NCBI GenBank assembly: GCA_019752925.1
Contig: JAIELP010000009.1
Coordinates: 1-64,000 of the forward strand
DNA: 64,000 bases
Direction of reading: 5' to 3'
DNA from: a bacterium
GTDB taxonomy: Bacteria; Bdellovibrionota; Bdellovibrionia; Bdellovibrionales; Bdellovibrionaceae
This document shows, piece after piece, positions 35,852-45,174 of the stretch (its first letter is position 1; each line of letters starts with the position of its first letter). Under the pieces are notes generated by a model. That model saw only the letters and a program-made list of their open reading frames with translations, was not told the origin of the DNA and made no database searches. The position numbers and the translations under genes are program-made.

Positions 35852-36952
35852 TTAACCTTTATTGTAGAAGTTGGCAATTTCACCAGTTATGTAATCAATT
35901 TCTTGAACAGTTAACTGAGTAGTCGATGGCAACCATAAGCCTTTTTCGCCAACCAACTCCGACACCGGGAATGATCCTGCTACCCCATAAGCTTTTTGTT
36001 TATTAATCGGCGGATACATAATGCGAGTGCCGATATTTTTTGATTTAAGATAGTCCTGCAAAGCTTGGCGGTTTTCACAAAGTGAATCTATAAACCAAGG
36101 CGGAGTGGTTTCGAGATTATGTTTAAATAACTGAATACCCTTTATACCTGAAAGATTTTTCTCATAACGACGGGCCAGTTCTTTTTTAAGAGCTACGCGA
36201 GATGTGAGCTTTTTCATTTGTTCGATGCCTAGACAGGCCTGTAGTTCGGTAAATTTGAAATTAAATCCTATCCAGTCGTGAATATCATTACCTCCACCTG
36301 AACGACCGAAGTCTTTAAGTCGTCTTAACTTAAAGGCTAGGTCATCATTATTGGTAATTAAACACCCACCCTGCCCTGTCGAAATAATTTTAGGAGCTGA
36401 AAATGAAAAACTGCCGATATCGCCGAAAGTTCCTACGTGCCCGCCCGTTACATCAAACGAACCCAAGGATTGCGCCGAATCTTCAATTAAAGCAATTTTT
36501 TTATCTTTACAGAGTTGAACAAAGGCTTGAACTGTCGACTTAGGGTAACGGCCATTAGCCGATACCAGCATGACCGCTTTAGTTTTTGGAGTAATGGCTT
36601 TTTTTACTAATTCAATATCTAAACAAAGAGTTTCAGGTTCTACGTCTACAAATACCGGTACTGCGCCTATCATTTTCACCGAATTAGGCGAAGCAATCAT
36701 TGTGTAATTTGGAATTATAACTTCATCACCATGTCCAATATCAAGCGCCAAAGCTGCTAAAGTCAGGCTAATGGTGCCGTTATTAACAACGATACAGTGT
36801 TTAGCTCCAGTGTACTCAGCGATCATTTTTTCAAACTGCTCAGTGCGTTTGAATTCGGTCATAAAACCGTTTTCATCTAAATATGAAATTATCGATTTTT
36901 TTTCTTCTTCACCGAACCAAGGCTGCATTTGCATGATAAATTGTTGGCTCAT
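35852..36952 (-). CDS. DegT/DnrJ/EryC1 aminotransferase, perosamine-synthase-like
   Basis: The 366-residue PLP enzyme has VNNGTISLTLAALALDI, GDEVIIPNYTMIAS, LIEDSAQSLG, the PLP lysine in FSFSAPKIISTGQGGCL around residue 187, and a GFNFKFTELQACLGI block. It is related to GDP-perosamine synthases, which aminate GDP-4-keto-6-deoxymannose, the product of the Gmd encoded four genes upstream in the same operon. The acetyltransferase between them could N-acetylate the product. Perosamine is therefore the best guess, but other 4-amino sugars are possible. Confidence 0.82.
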   Translation of the reverse strand: MSQQFIMQMQPWFGEEEKKSIISYLDENGFMTEFKRTEQFEKMIAEYTGAKHCIVVNNGTISLTLAALALDIGHGDEVIIPNYTMIASPNSVKMIGAVPVFVDVEPETLCLDIELVKKAITPKTKAVMLVSANGRYPKSTVQAFVQLCKDKKIALIEDSAQSLGSFDVTGGHVGTFGDIGSFSFSAPKIISTGQGGCLITNNDDLAFKLRRLKDFGRSGGGNDIHDWIGFNFKFTELQACLGIEQMKKLTSRVALKKELARRYEKNLSGIKGIQLFKHNLETTPPWFIDSLCENRQALQDYLKSKNIGTRIMYPPINKQKAYGVAGSFPVSELVGEKGLWLPSTTQLTVQEIDYITGEIANFYNKG

Positions 36953-36954
36953 AA

Positions 36955-37365
36955 TTATTTCACCTCAAAACGGCGGCGATCACGATCAGCGCCAACATAA
37001 GGGCCATTTTTAATTTCAAGTACTTGAGTGCCGTCTTCTAAAATTGTGTAACCATGGCCACCACGTAGTAAAATAATCACATCTCCGGCACTTACATCAA
37101 TGTCTGTAATTTTATTTTCCGCAGTACCAAAAATATGAGCGCGGATTTTTCCGGTCTTAACAAAAATTACTTCCTGAGTCCAAAGGCACTCGCGCGGCAC
37201 TTCATTATGGATGTGCGGTAATAAGTATTTATCTTTATCGTAACCCCAGCTGCCAACCTGAATAAAATCTTGGTCCTGCGAAAAGAATGACAAACCACCC
37301 TTCCACACATCTTCAGATTTAATATGACGAGCTAATACGATTCCGTTTTCTTTTATTTCATTCAT
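36955..37365 (-). CDS. small cupin-domain protein
   Basis: The 136-residue protein is a single beta-barrel cupin: LLPHIHNEVPRE, where His residues could bind metal, KTGKIRAHIFG, VSAGDVIILLRGGHGYTIL with a second His, then a charged tail. It resembles the WxcM/WbuC-type cupins found in sugar clusters, which are often isomerases, but no exact family is recognised. It overlaps the acetyltransferase by four bases (ATGA) and is two bases from the aminotransferase start, so it is part of the GDP-sugar operon. Confidence 0.65.
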   Translation of the reverse strand: MNEIKENGIVLARHIKSEDVWKGGLSFFSQDQDFIQVGSWGYDKDKYLLPHIHNEVPRECLWTQEVIFVKTGKIRAHIFGTAENKITDIDVSAGDVIILLRGGHGYTILEDGTQVLEIKNGPYVGADRDRRRFEVK

Positions 37366-37928
37366 TTCAGTAAACTCTCTTTAAATTTTTTCTCTAATTG
37401 AAGTATTTCAGCTTGGTTGCGTTTTTTTAATTCTTGAGCCGGAATGCCGGCATACAAAGTCCAGGCTGCTAAATCAGATTTAGCTAATGACAAAGCACCA
37501 AGGCTTGCACCATCGTGCAAAGTTACTTTAGGTAAAATAACCGACCCCGAGCCAACAATACAATGGCGGCCGATTTTAATATCGCCGTATTCTACATTTC
37601 CTTTGAACTCATTACCAACAAGAGGCGTAGCTATTCCCGACATATAGTCGTCGCTACCAGCCGATAAAACAACTTGCGGAGCCAATGTCGAAAAAGAACC
37701 AAAGTGCACTGTGCAATTTTGTCCTCCGATAATTTTAGCGCCTGAAGCAATATGAACATAGTCATCAATTTTCATTGCCGTTGAAATGTAAGTAAAATCA
37801 TCGATAATCACATTATCGCCGATTTCAACTAATTCTGGGTAACGAATGCGAACCGTTTTACCGATAATCACATTCTTACCGATTTTTTTAAGACGTTTAA
37901 GATCAAAAAATATATTTTCATTAAGCAT
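37362..37928 (-). CDS. hexapeptide-repeat acetyltransferase
   Basis: The 188-residue left-handed beta-helix protein carries repeats such as IGKNVIIGKTVRI, VEIGDNVIIDDFTYIS, IKIGRHCIVGSGSVILP and VTLHDGASLGALSL, and ends with AGIPAQELKKRN, the usual acetyltransferase C-terminal motif. It likely N- or O-acetylates a sugar. Between the Fcl-like gene (8-base overlap) and the perosamine-synthase-like gene, N-acetylation of a GDP-4-amino sugar is a reasonable inference. Confidence 0.82.
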   Translation of the reverse strand: MLNENIFFDLKRLKKIGKNVIIGKTVRIRYPELVEIGDNVIIDDFTYISTAMKIDDYVHIASGAKIIGGQNCTVHFGSFSTLAPQVVLSAGSDDYMSGIATPLVGNEFKGNVEYGDIKIGRHCIVGSGSVILPKVTLHDGASLGALSLAKSDLAAWTLYAGIPAQELKKRNQAEILQLEKKFKESLLK

Positions 37929-38832
37929 GTTTTAAATACCATTCGACGGTGTCTTTCACACCTTGTTCAAGTTGAACTGACGGCTTCCAGCCTAATAAAG
38001 CTTCGCCTTTTGTACCATCAACTGTTTTGTAAGGAGCTCCATCTGGCTTTGAAGTATCAAAAACCATTTCGCCCTTGTACCCAACTACTTCTTTAATTAA
38101 CAACGCTAAGTCTTTAATTGAAATACCTGAAGCCACGCCTACGTTAACTGGCTCAACAACTTTAGCAGCGTCTAAACCGCGAACTAGAGCTTCTGCACCG
38201 TCATCAACGTGTAACCATTCACGAACAGGTGAGCCCGTTCCCCAAACTACAACCTGGGGCAAGTTTTCTTTTTTAGCTTTTACAAATTTCATAATCAGCG
38301 CACCGAGTGCGTGTGATCTTTCTTCTTCAAAGTGATCTTCAGGTCCGTACATATTAGAAACGATTAAGTTTAAAACATCTAAACCATGTTGTTTATTGTA
38401 AGCCCAAGAACCTATCCACGAAGCCTTTCGTACAAAACCGTAAACCAGTACTGAGTCATGTAGTGGGCCGTCCCAGAACTCTTCTTCTTTAAATAAAGTA
38501 GCCTTAGCCGGATAAGCACAATTTGAAATAGGGTTTACTAAACGTTTAATACCAAATTTATGGGCCGCTGCCAGTAAGTTAACGGTCATGAGCATATTAT
38601 TTTGAAATAATTCTACCGGATGTTTGTAGCCAAACTGAATTCCACCAACAAAGGCCGCACAATTAATAATTTGATCAGTTTTATTTTTTTCAAAAAAATT
38701 TTGAGTAGCAACTGGATCACGTAAATCTAAACCTAAAGATACAGAGGTACGGATAAATTTTTTATTTTGCTTTTCAAGCAAGTGGCAAACTCTTTTACCA
38801 ACAAAGCCGGTGGCACCGGTTACTAAGATCAC
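37921..38832 (-). CDS. Fcl-like NAD-dependent epimerase/dehydratase (GDP-fucose synthase relative)
   Basis: The 303-residue SDR-fold protein follows gmd with a GTGA start/stop overlap, the usual place for GDP-L-fucose synthase. It has [46 protein letters not shown] (the Fcl Ser/Cys region) and a C-terminal [15 protein letters not shown]. The Tyr of the catalytic pair is present, but position +4 is Arg (YGFVR, with Lys at +5) where SDR enzymes have Lys. It could still be an epimerase-reductase, or only one of the two Fcl activities, or act on another GDP-keto sugar. Annotation as GDP-fucose synthase is therefore provisional. Confidence 0.75.
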   Translation of the reverse strand: MILVTGATGFVGKRVCHLLEKQNKKFIRTSVSLGLDLRDPVATQNFFEKNKTDQIINCAAFVGGIQFGYKHPVELFQNNMLMTVNLLAAAHKFGIKRLVNPISNCAYPAKATLFKEEEFWDGPLHDSVLVYGFVRKASWIGSWAYNKQHGLDVLNLIVSNMYGPEDHFEEERSHALGALIMKFVKAKKENLPQVVVWGTGSPVREWLHVDDGAEALVRGLDAAKVVEPVNVGVASGISIKDLALLIKEVVGYKGEMVFDTSKPDGAPYKTVDGTKGEALLGWKPSVQLEQGVKDTVEWYLKHA

Positions 38833-39860
38833 TCAGCACCGCCATAGTTTTCATTTTTAAGATCGTAATTAACCATGATCTTAACCAGCTCTTTTAAATC
38901 TGTTTTAGGCTTCCAACCGATATTTTTAAGAATTAAACTTGGGTCACCGTGAAGTACTTCTACTTCTGCAGGACGATAGTACTTAGGATCGATTTTAACT
39001 AAAACTTCATTTGTTTCAGCATTCAATCCTTGCTCGTTAGAGCCCGCACCTTGCCATTTAATTTTTACACCGATTTCAGAAAAAGCCATTTCAACGAACT
39101 GACGTACTGAATACATTTTTCCGGTAGCCACAACATAATCAACAGGCTTTTCCTGCTGGAGCATCAACCACATAGCTTCAACGTACTCTTTAGCGTATCC
39201 CCAGTCGCGCATGGCATCTAGGTTACCTAGAGTTAAATGTTTTTGCTTTCCGTGTTTAATTGCAGCAACTGCTTTAGTAATTTTTTTAGTTACAAAAGTT
39301 TCTCCCCGGCGTGGAGATTCATGATTAAATAAAATGCCGTTACACGCATATAAGCCGTAAGATTCACGGTAATTAACCGTTACCCAGTAGGCATAAAGCT
39401 TTGCCGCTCCGTATGGAGACTTCGGATAAAAAGGAGTTTTCTCACTTTGCGGAGCGCTATCTGGAAGCCCACCAAACAGCTCAGATGTTGAAGCCTGATA
39501 AAATTTAGTTTTAATTCCAAGATCTTTAATTGCATTTAATAACCGAATCGTACCTAAAGCATCCACCTCGGCCGTATACTCCGGAACTTCAAATGAAACC
39601 GCCACATGCGACTGAGCACCTAAGTTGTAAACTTCGTCGGGCTGAATTTTAGAAAGTAAGGTGTGTAGGTTGCTCGAGTCGGCCAGATCTCCGTGATAAG
39701 TTTTAAATCGCGGGTGCGACATCAGATGTTCAATACGGTCTGTGGTAAATACTGAAGACCTTCGCAAAATAGCATGAACCTCATAATTTTTTTCAAGTAA
39801 AAGCTCAGCTAAATAAGATCCGTCCTGACCTGTAACTCCGGTAATAAATGCTTTTTTCAT
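38829..39860 (-). CDS. gmd: GDP-mannose 4,6-dehydratase
   Basis: Gmd converts GDP-mannose to GDP-4-keto-6-deoxymannose, the branch point to fucose, perosamine, colitose and rhamnose. The 343-residue SDR enzyme shows [51 protein letters not shown], the Thr/Glu region [10 protein letters not shown], the catalytic YGAAK and [17 protein letters not shown], all diagnostic for Gmd. It needs GDP-mannose, which the manC product at 53406 can supply. It starts 59 bases after fdtB ends; this gap holds TTGACT- and TATACG-like elements but no convincing promoter. Confidence 0.96.
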   Translation of the reverse strand: MKKAFITGVTGQDGSYLAELLLEKNYEVHAILRRSSVFTTDRIEHLMSHPRFKTYHGDLADSSNLHTLLSKIQPDEVYNLGAQSHVAVSFEVPEYTAEVDALGTIRLLNAIKDLGIKTKFYQASTSELFGGLPDSAPQSEKTPFYPKSPYGAAKLYAYWVTVNYRESYGLYACNGILFNHESPRRGETFVTKKITKAVAAIKHGKQKHLTLGNLDAMRDWGYAKEYVEAMWLMLQQEKPVDYVVATGKMYSVRQFVEMAFSEIGVKIKWQGAGSNEQGLNAETNEVLVKIDPKYYRPAEVEVLHGDPSLILKNIGWKPKTDLKELVKIMVNYDLKNENYGGAE

Positions 39861-39919
39861 ATATAAAAAACATGAGTTACCTAGACGTATAAATCAAGTC
39901 AATTGTGACTGAAAAAGCA

Positions 39920-41023
39920 TTAAACTTTAAAGCTGTTAACGGCTTCAATTACCTTCGAAATTTCCTGAGAAGTCATACTCGGGTCCATAGGTAAACTGAT
40001 CACCTCAGCATGAATTTGCTCGCTCACAGGCAGCTTCAAATCGCTCATCTCTTTATAGGCTTTTTGTTTATGCGGAGGGACTGGGTAATGGATTACTGTT
40101 CCCACCTGATTGTTCTTAAGATGGCTGGCTAAAGCATCGCGATGAGCTGTGCGCACCACAAAAAGATGCCACACATGTTGCTCAGCTGCTGGACTATTTG
40201 GCAAAATGATAGCTGAGTTAGTGATATTTTTTGTATACTGGTTGGCAATTTGTTTTCGGGCATTGTTCTGCAAATCCAGATACTTAAGTTTAATACGTAA
40301 AAGTGCTGCTTGAACTTCATCAAGGCGACTATTCACCCCTTGATAGTCGTTATAGTACTTTTTCTGAGATCCATAATTTGCAATATTTTTAACCATTTCG
40401 GCTAATGCTTGATCGTCTGTTGTAACCGCACCAGCATCACCCAAAGCACCTAAGTTTTTACCTGGATAGAACGAAAAGCCCGACGCATGCCCCCAAGAGC
40501 CGGCCTTAATACTGTCAAGACTGGCCCCATGAGATTGAGCCGTATCTTCTAAAACCAGCAAATTATGTTTTTTGGCAAAATCCATAATTTCCTTCATCGG
40601 GCAAATACGGCCATACAGATGCACAGGCAATATAGCCTTCGTTTTAGAGGTCATAACTTTTTCAAAATTTGCGGGATTGATATTGTAAGTGTTTAGATCT
40701 GGCTCAACCAAAACAGGCACTAAATCATTTTCAGAAATAGCCAAGATACTTGCAATATAAGTATTAGATGGAACTAAAACCTCATCACCTACTTTTAACT
40801 TTCCAAGCTCTTTCCACGCACGAATAACTAAAACCAGAGCATCCAAACCATTAGCCACACCAATACAATATTTTTGATTTTGGTAGGCTGCATATTCTTT
40901 TTCAAAATGCTCCACTTCCTGACCACGGATAAACCAGCCTGAATCTAAAACCCGCGAAAAGGCACCTTCTAGTTCCTGCTTCATTTGTAAATTAATACGC
41001 TTTAAATTTAAAAAATCGACCAT
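39920..41023 (-). CDS. fdtB: dTDP-3-amino-3,6-dideoxyhexose aminotransferase (FdtB/QdtB-like)
   Basis: The 367-residue DegT-family PLP enzyme starts [15 protein letters not shown], has [14 protein letters not shown] (the NGLDAL motif is characteristic of FdtB/QdtB), [25 protein letters not shown], the PLP lysine in [17 protein letters not shown] around residue 183, and [14 protein letters not shown]. It transaminates dTDP-3-keto-6-deoxyhexose. It is two bases downstream of rmlA and works with the FdtA ketoisomerase at 43100 and the acetyltransferase at 43526 to make dTDP-Fuc3NAc or dTDP-Qui3NAc. Which epimer cannot be decided from sequence. Confidence 0.9.
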   Translation of the reverse strand: MVDFLNLKRINLQMKQELEGAFSRVLDSGWFIRGQEVEHFEKEYAAYQNQKYCIGVANGLDALVLVIRAWKELGKLKVGDEVLVPSNTYIASILAISENDLVPVLVEPDLNTYNINPANFEKVMTSKTKAILPVHLYGRICPMKEIMDFAKKHNLLVLEDTAQSHGASLDSIKAGSWGHASGFSFYPGKNLGALGDAGAVTTDDQALAEMVKNIANYGSQKKYYNDYQGVNSRLDEVQAALLRIKLKYLDLQNNARKQIANQYTKNITNSAIILPNSPAAEQHVWHLFVVRTAHRDALASHLKNNQVGTVIHYPVPPHKQKAYKEMSDLKLPVSEQIHAEVISLPMDPSMTSQEISKVIEAVNSFKV

Positions 41024-41025
41024 AA

Positions 41026-41913
41026 CTAACCTTTACTTTTTTGCAGCTCTTGCTTTGCAAAAAATTTCACATATTCGCCGTAACTAGATGCTGGAATTTC
41101 TTCCGCTATTTTCTGCAACTGATCCAAGTTGATAAAACCCATGTGATAGGCAATCTCTTCTAAACAGGCAATTTTTAAGCCTTGGCGTTGTTCAATGGTT
41201 TGCACAAACTGAGAAGAACTCAACAGAGTGTCGTGAGTTCCTGTATCGAGCCAAGCTGTGCCACGCCCCAAAGTCTGAACATTCAACTGATTTTTAGCTA
41301 GGTAAACACGGTTCAAGTCGGTAATTTCAAGCTCGCCACGAGCACTTGGTTTAAGTTCTTTGGCATATTTTACAACGTTGCTGTCATAAAAATATAGGCC
41401 CGTCACAGCCCAGTTTGATTTTGGCTGTTTAGGTTTTTCTTCAATAGAAATAGCATTTCCGCTTTTATCAAACTCAACAACACCGAATCTTTCCGGGTCG
41501 TTAACGTGGTAAGCAAAAACTGTTGCACCTTTATTTTCCTGAACCACTTTTCGCGCCACTGCCGGAAGAGTTTGCCCGTAAAATAGGTTGTCGCCTAAAA
41601 TTAAAGCGCATGGATCATTGTTAATGAATTTTTCTCCTACTAGAAAGGCCTGAGCAATACCCTTAGGTTCAGGTTGAACCGCGTAACTGAATTTAACTCC
41701 CAGTCTTGAACCATCACCCAGTAAATCTTCAATTAATGGAATATCGCGCGGCGTACTGATGATTAAAATTTCTTTAAGACCTGCAAGCATCATCACCGAT
41801 ATAGGATAGTAAATAGTAGGTTTATCATAAACGGGTAAAAGCTGCTTACTTATGGATTTTGTTGATGGGTAAAGTCTCGTACCGCTGCCACCTGCCAAAA
41901 CTATTGCTTTCAT
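41026..41913 (-). CDS. rmlA: glucose-1-phosphate thymidylyltransferase
   Basis: RmlA makes dTDP-glucose from dTTP and glucose-1-phosphate. From the ATG at 41913 the protein is 295 residues with [23 protein letters not shown] split across the classic loop, [45 protein letters not shown] and [16 protein letters not shown]. The start is supported by AAGGTGA about seven bases upstream; the frame is open to 41961, but that leader does not match the family. rmlC and rmlD are not found, so the pathway here leads to an amino-deoxyhexose, not to rhamnose. Confidence 0.97.
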   Translation of the reverse strand: MKAIVLAGGSGTRLYPSTKSISKQLLPVYDKPTIYYPISVMMLAGLKEILIISTPRDIPLIEDLLGDGSRLGVKFSYAVQPEPKGIAQAFLVGEKFINNDPCALILGDNLFYGQTLPAVARKVVQENKGATVFAYHVNDPERFGVVEFDKSGNAISIEEKPKQPKSNWAVTGLYFYDSNVVKYAKELKPSARGELEITDLNRVYLAKNQLNVQTLGRGTAWLDTGTHDTLLSSSQFVQTIEQRQGLKIACLEEIAYHMGFINLDQLQKIAEEIPASSYGEYVKFFAKQELQKSKG

Positions 41914-41932
41914 AAATTCACCTTCACGTATA

Positions 41933-41961
41933 TTCTTAAGGCTACATAGTAACGACATCAA
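41933..41961 (-). promoter_or_regulatory. weak candidate promoter upstream of rmlA
   Basis: On the minus strand TTGATG (41961-41956) and TAAGAA (41938-41933) are 17 bases apart, about 20 bases before the rmlA ATG, in the 66-base gap to the divergent acyltransferase. The -10 match is poor. The position is right because rmlA begins the minus-strand gene run after an oppositely oriented gene. Confidence 0.3.
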
Positions 41962-41979
41962 AGGGTAAACTCAATCAAT

Positions 41980-43122
41980 ATGAACAAAAGTCTAACTACA
42001 CCAGCTTACTTACCGGCCCTAACTGCTCTTCGGGCTATTGCTGCGTTTATGGTCTTTTTGCATCACAAAAACTTTATACCGACCTTTGGAAATCAATTCG
42101 CAGAAATTTTTATATTTCAGGGGTATACCGGCGTATCGTTGTTTTTCGTACTCAGTGGCTTTTTGATTCACCGCAATTATGTGCTGAAAATACCTAACTT
42201 TAACTTCGGCTTTCTGAAAAGTTATTTTTTAAACCGCTTTGCCCGTATTTATCCAATGTACTTTTTGGTTCTAGTCGTAACTATGATGAATTTCCGGCAA
42301 GTTGATTCTTTTTTCTGGTTTTTACAATTGTCTCTTTTTAAAGGTTTTTCTGACCTTTTTAAATTTAGTGGAGTTGCCACTTCTTGGTCATTAACAGTTG
42401 AAGAGTGCTTTTATTTTTTCTTTCCAATACTGGCTTTGTTAAGAAACAGAAAAGTTAATTATTTCATTCTTCTCGCCGGAATTTACCTCATTGGTTACGG
42501 GCTCTTACAGCTAGGCTCTTCTTTTAACTTTATCGGTTTCTTTACATCCTTTACCTTTGTATCTTTGTACACATTCTTCGGGCGTGCTTTTGAGTTCATT
42601 TTAGGTATGTGGGCATCGGAACTGGTTTTAAATAATAAATTAAAATCTTTTACCAAACCGCTTTATACTTATGCTGGCGTTGTCGGCTCGATTCTTACGC
42701 TTTTAATATTAACTTTTATCAGCTGGCATTACCGTAAAGACGATTTTGAGTTTCAGATCGTATCGATGTTTATTTCAGAGGGGTTTTGGGTGCATCAGTT
42801 TATTTTACCTGTAGCATTTGCTTTACTGATTGTCGGATTAAGTGTCGAAAAAACTATTTTACAAAAACTGTTTTCCTACGATTTTTTTCAACTCTTGGGA
42901 AAAAGCTCCTACGTGTTTTACCTCTTACAGGGCGGAATATTTTATTTATATTTTGAAAGATATTTCCCCGGCTCCGAAAATATCGTACTATTTCTAGCCA
43001 TGGCGCTAGTTTCAATATTGATGTTTTTATTCTTGGAAGATCCAATCAATAGATTGATTCGCCGTAAAGAAAATATTTTTCTGGAACTTAAGAAATTATT
43101 TACGCGCCGACAAACTTCTTAA
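41980..43122 (+). CDS. acyltransferase-3 (OafA-like) membrane protein
   Basis: The 380-residue inner-membrane protein has about ten transmembrane segments and the acyltransferase-3 motifs LTALRAIAAFMVFLHHKNF (R-x-x-A and catalytic His), YTGVSLFFVLSGFLIHRNY, RIYPMYFLV and SWSLTVEECFYFFFP. It has no C-terminal SGNH domain, unlike the 18592 paralogue. It probably O-acetylates a sugar. It is the only plus-strand gene in 31.8-45.0 kb, inserted between rmlA and fdtA, and its 3' end overlaps the convergent fdtA end by 23 bases. The ATG at 41980 has no clear ribosome binding site. Confidence 0.88.
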   Translation: MNKSLTTPAYLPALTALRAIAAFMVFLHHKNFIPTFGNQFAEIFIFQGYTGVSLFFVLSGFLIHRNYVLKIPNFNFGFLKSYFLNRFARIYPMYFLVLVVTMMNFRQVDSFFWFLQLSLFKGFSDLFKFSGVATSWSLTVEECFYFFFPILALLRNRKVNYFILLAGIYLIGYGLLQLGSSFNFIGFFTSFTFVSLYTFFGRAFEFILGMWASELVLNNKLKSFTKPLYTYAGVVGSILTLLILTFISWHYRKDDFEFQIVSMFISEGFWVHQFILPVAFALLIVGLSVEKTILQKLFSYDFFQLLGKSSYVFYLLQGGIFYLYFERYFPGSENIVLFLAMALVSILMFLFLEDPINRLIRRKENIFLELKKLFTRRQTS

Positions 43123-43522
43123 ATTCATCGTAATTAGTTAAATAATCTTCTTTGTCGTAATAATGAGATGCAAATACCATTAAACTGCAGTCGCTCGAGT
43201 AATCTTGCTGCACTCCCCAAGTACCCGGAGGTAAATAAAGCCCTTGGCTTGGCTGATTTAAAATAACTTCCGACTTTACGCGCCCATCGTCCACAATTAC
43301 TTTTACACTGCCTTGTGCACATACCAAAAACTGATGGCACTCTTTGTGTCCATGCTCACCACGAACTTTACCTGCCGGCACATTTGATACAATAAAGTAA
43401 CGTTTTGGCATAAAAGGAATTTCAGTTCCGAAGTTTCCCACCGTAAGATTACCGCGCGGGTCCGTCATGTTTTTAAAATTAAAAAGCTTAACACCTTTTA
43501 CATTTAAATCTTGCACCGTCAT
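43100..43522 (-). CDS. fdtA: dTDP-6-deoxy-hex-4-ulose 3,4-ketoisomerase (FdtA/QdtA)
   Basis: The 140-residue cupin has the FdtA features: LFNFKNMTDPRGNLTVGNF, PKRYFIVSNVPAGKVRGEHGH, with the His-x-His active-site pair (GEHGHKECHQFL), and SQGLYLPPGTWGVQQDYS. It shifts the keto group of dTDP-4-keto-6-deoxyglucose from C4 to C3. The start follows the acetyltransferase stop by three bases; in FdtD-type enzymes these two domains are fused in the same order. QdtA is the alternative; the epimer formed depends on a few pocket residues that I cannot judge. Confidence 0.9.
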   Translation of the reverse strand: MTVQDLNVKGVKLFNFKNMTDPRGNLTVGNFGTEIPFMPKRYFIVSNVPAGKVRGEHGHKECHQFLVCAQGSVKVIVDDGRVKSEVILNQPSQGLYLPPGTWGVQQDYSSDCSLMVFASHYYDKEDYLTNYDEFKKFVGA

Positions 43523-43525
43523 AGC

Positions 43526-44005
43526 TTAGCCTTTATTTCGTTGATCAACATAACCGGTTACACGGGCCGGATTACCCATAACAATGGCTTTATCAGGAAC
43601 TGACTTGGTCACAACCGCACCGGCCGCTACCATTGCACCTTCCCCAATTGTAATGCCGGGAAGTATCGTCGAATTAGCTCCGATTGAAGCGCCTTTTTTA
43701 ACTATTGTTCTTAAAAACTGCTCTGGATAAACTTTGCTGCGTGGAAAAATATCATTGGTAAAAGTTGCATTAGGTCCGATGAACACGTCGTCCTCTACTG
43801 TAATGCCGTCCCACAACTGAACTCCGCATTTAACAGTAACACGATTCCCGACTTTAACGTCGTTTTCGATAAATACGTGATCACAGATATTACATTCGCT
43901 GCCTAAAACTGCTCCCGGCAAAACATGGGCAAAAGCCCAAACTCTGGTTTTCTCACCAATTGTTTTACTCTCACATAAAGCCTGCGGATGTACAAAAAAT
44001 GACAT
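43526..44005 (-). CDS. hexapeptide N-acetyltransferase for the dTDP-3-amino sugar
   Basis: The 159-residue left-handed beta-helix acetyltransferase reads [22 protein letters not shown] in pieces typical of WlbB/FdtC-like proteins, then [33 protein letters not shown] and the repeat [22 protein letters not shown], ending [13 protein letters not shown]. The N-D-x-x-P-R-S loop is common in sugar N-acetyltransferases. It lies between rmlB (one-base overlap) and fdtA, and so probably makes the 3-acetamido group on dTDP-Fuc3N or Qui3N. Confidence 0.88.
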   Translation of the reverse strand: MSFFVHPQALCESKTIGEKTRVWAFAHVLPGAVLGSECNICDHVFIENDVKVGNRVTVKCGVQLWDGITVEDDVFIGPNATFTNDIFPRSKVYPEQFLRTIVKKGASIGANSTILPGITIGEGAMVAAGAVVTKSVPDKAIVMGNPARVTGYVDQRNKG

Positions 44006-45036
44006 TATTTCTTCCCTTGGATTTGCTCAACCCATTCATTGTTTTCAAGATACCAGTTAATCGTACTTTCAAGACCTTTTTCAAAAGTGTCGAATTGACG
44101 AGTGTATTTTAGTTTTTCCTGCGCATGACTATCATCAATAGCGTAACGGAAATCGTGGCCTTTACGGTCTTCAACAAAGCGAATCAGCTCTTTGTAACTT
44201 TTTTTGTCGGCTCGAGGTCTTTTTGCATCCAGCACTTCACAAATGCGGTTAACAACATCGATGTTTTTTCTTTCTGAGTTTCCACCTAGGCAATAAGTAT
44301 CGCCCGGGGCTCCACGTGTAAGCGCTAACCATACGCCATTAGCGTGATCATCAACATAAATCCAATCCCGCACGTTTTCGCCCTTACCGTATACTGGTAG
44401 TTCTTTACCGCTAAGCGCATTTAAAATCATGCGGGGAATCAGTTTTTCAGGAAACTGTCTTGGACCGTAGTTATTTGAACAGTTGGTAATAACACTAGGT
44501 AAGCCGTAAGTTCTGTTCCAAGCTCTAACCAAGTGATCGCTTCCTGCTTTAGACGCCGAGTAAGGAGAACTTGGATCATAGGCTGTTGTTTCAGAGAATT
44601 TACCCTCGTTGCCCAGCTCACCAAACACTTCGTCCGTAGAAACATGAACGAATCTAAATTTCTTTTTTTCATCTTCGTTAAGTGCGGCAAAAATTTCACG
44701 CGAGCACTCAAGTAAATTAAAGGTGCCGATAACATTTGTTTCAATAAAAATTCTCGGACCTGAAATGGAATTATCGACGTGAGATTCAGCCGCTAAATGA
44801 ACAACGGCTTTAGGCTGATACTTTTTAAATACAGCCTGAACTGCATTAAAGTCTCTGATATCGGTTTTTTCAAATACAACCGTTTCCCCGTTTACGAGCT
44901 CTATAAAGTTTTCTTCTCGTCCTGCATAGGTCAGCGAGTCCAAGATAATAATTTTGGAAAAAGATTTTTTTTGAATAGCGGTTCTCAAAAAAGAGCTTCC
45001 GATAAAGCCCGCAGCACCTGTAATTATAAGACTCAT
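44005..45036 (-). CDS. rmlB: dTDP-glucose 4,6-dehydratase
   Basis: RmlB produces dTDP-4-keto-6-deoxyglucose. The 343-residue SDR enzyme has [43 protein letters not shown], the Thr-Asp-Glu triad in [27 protein letters not shown] with YxxxK, and [17 protein letters not shown], all diagnostic. A GAGG ribosome binding site lies just before the ATG at 45036. It is first in the order rmlB-acetyltransferase-fdtA, then rmlA-fdtB beyond the inserted acyltransferase. The upstream divergent gap contains an ATTATATAAT palindrome with a -10-like TATAAT on each strand. Confidence 0.97.
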   Translation of the reverse strand: MSLIITGAAGFIGSSFLRTAIQKKSFSKIIILDSLTYAGREENFIELVNGETVVFEKTDIRDFNAVQAVFKKYQPKAVVHLAAESHVDNSISGPRIFIETNVIGTFNLLECSREIFAALNEDEKKKFRFVHVSTDEVFGELGNEGKFSETTAYDPSSPYSASKAGSDHLVRAWNRTYGLPSVITNCSNNYGPRQFPEKLIPRMILNALSGKELPVYGKGENVRDWIYVDDHANGVWLALTRGAPGDTYCLGGNSERKNIDVVNRICEVLDAKRPRADKKSYKELIRFVEDRKGHDFRYAIDDSHAQEKLKYTRQFDTFEKGLESTINWYLENNEWVEQIQGKK

Positions 45037-45174
45037 AAAACCTCAAATCTAATCATGCGCAAAGTACATTATATAATCATTAAATCAATAAATATGACGC
45101 AAATCGGAAAATAGATCATTAAGGCAAGCACTGGCATTTACCACCCAGTTCTTATGTGGCTTAATGTAACTTCG

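Noticed and set aside
41026-45036. A dTDP-rhamnose pathway
   Set aside because: rmlA and rmlB are present but rmlC and rmlD are not; FdtA, FdtB and an acetyltransferase point to a 3-acetamido-3,6-dideoxyhexose.
45060-45080. Overlapping divergent promoters at ATTATATAAT
   Set aside because: Both strands have a -10-like TATAAT, but no acceptable -35 element at proper spacing on either strand.
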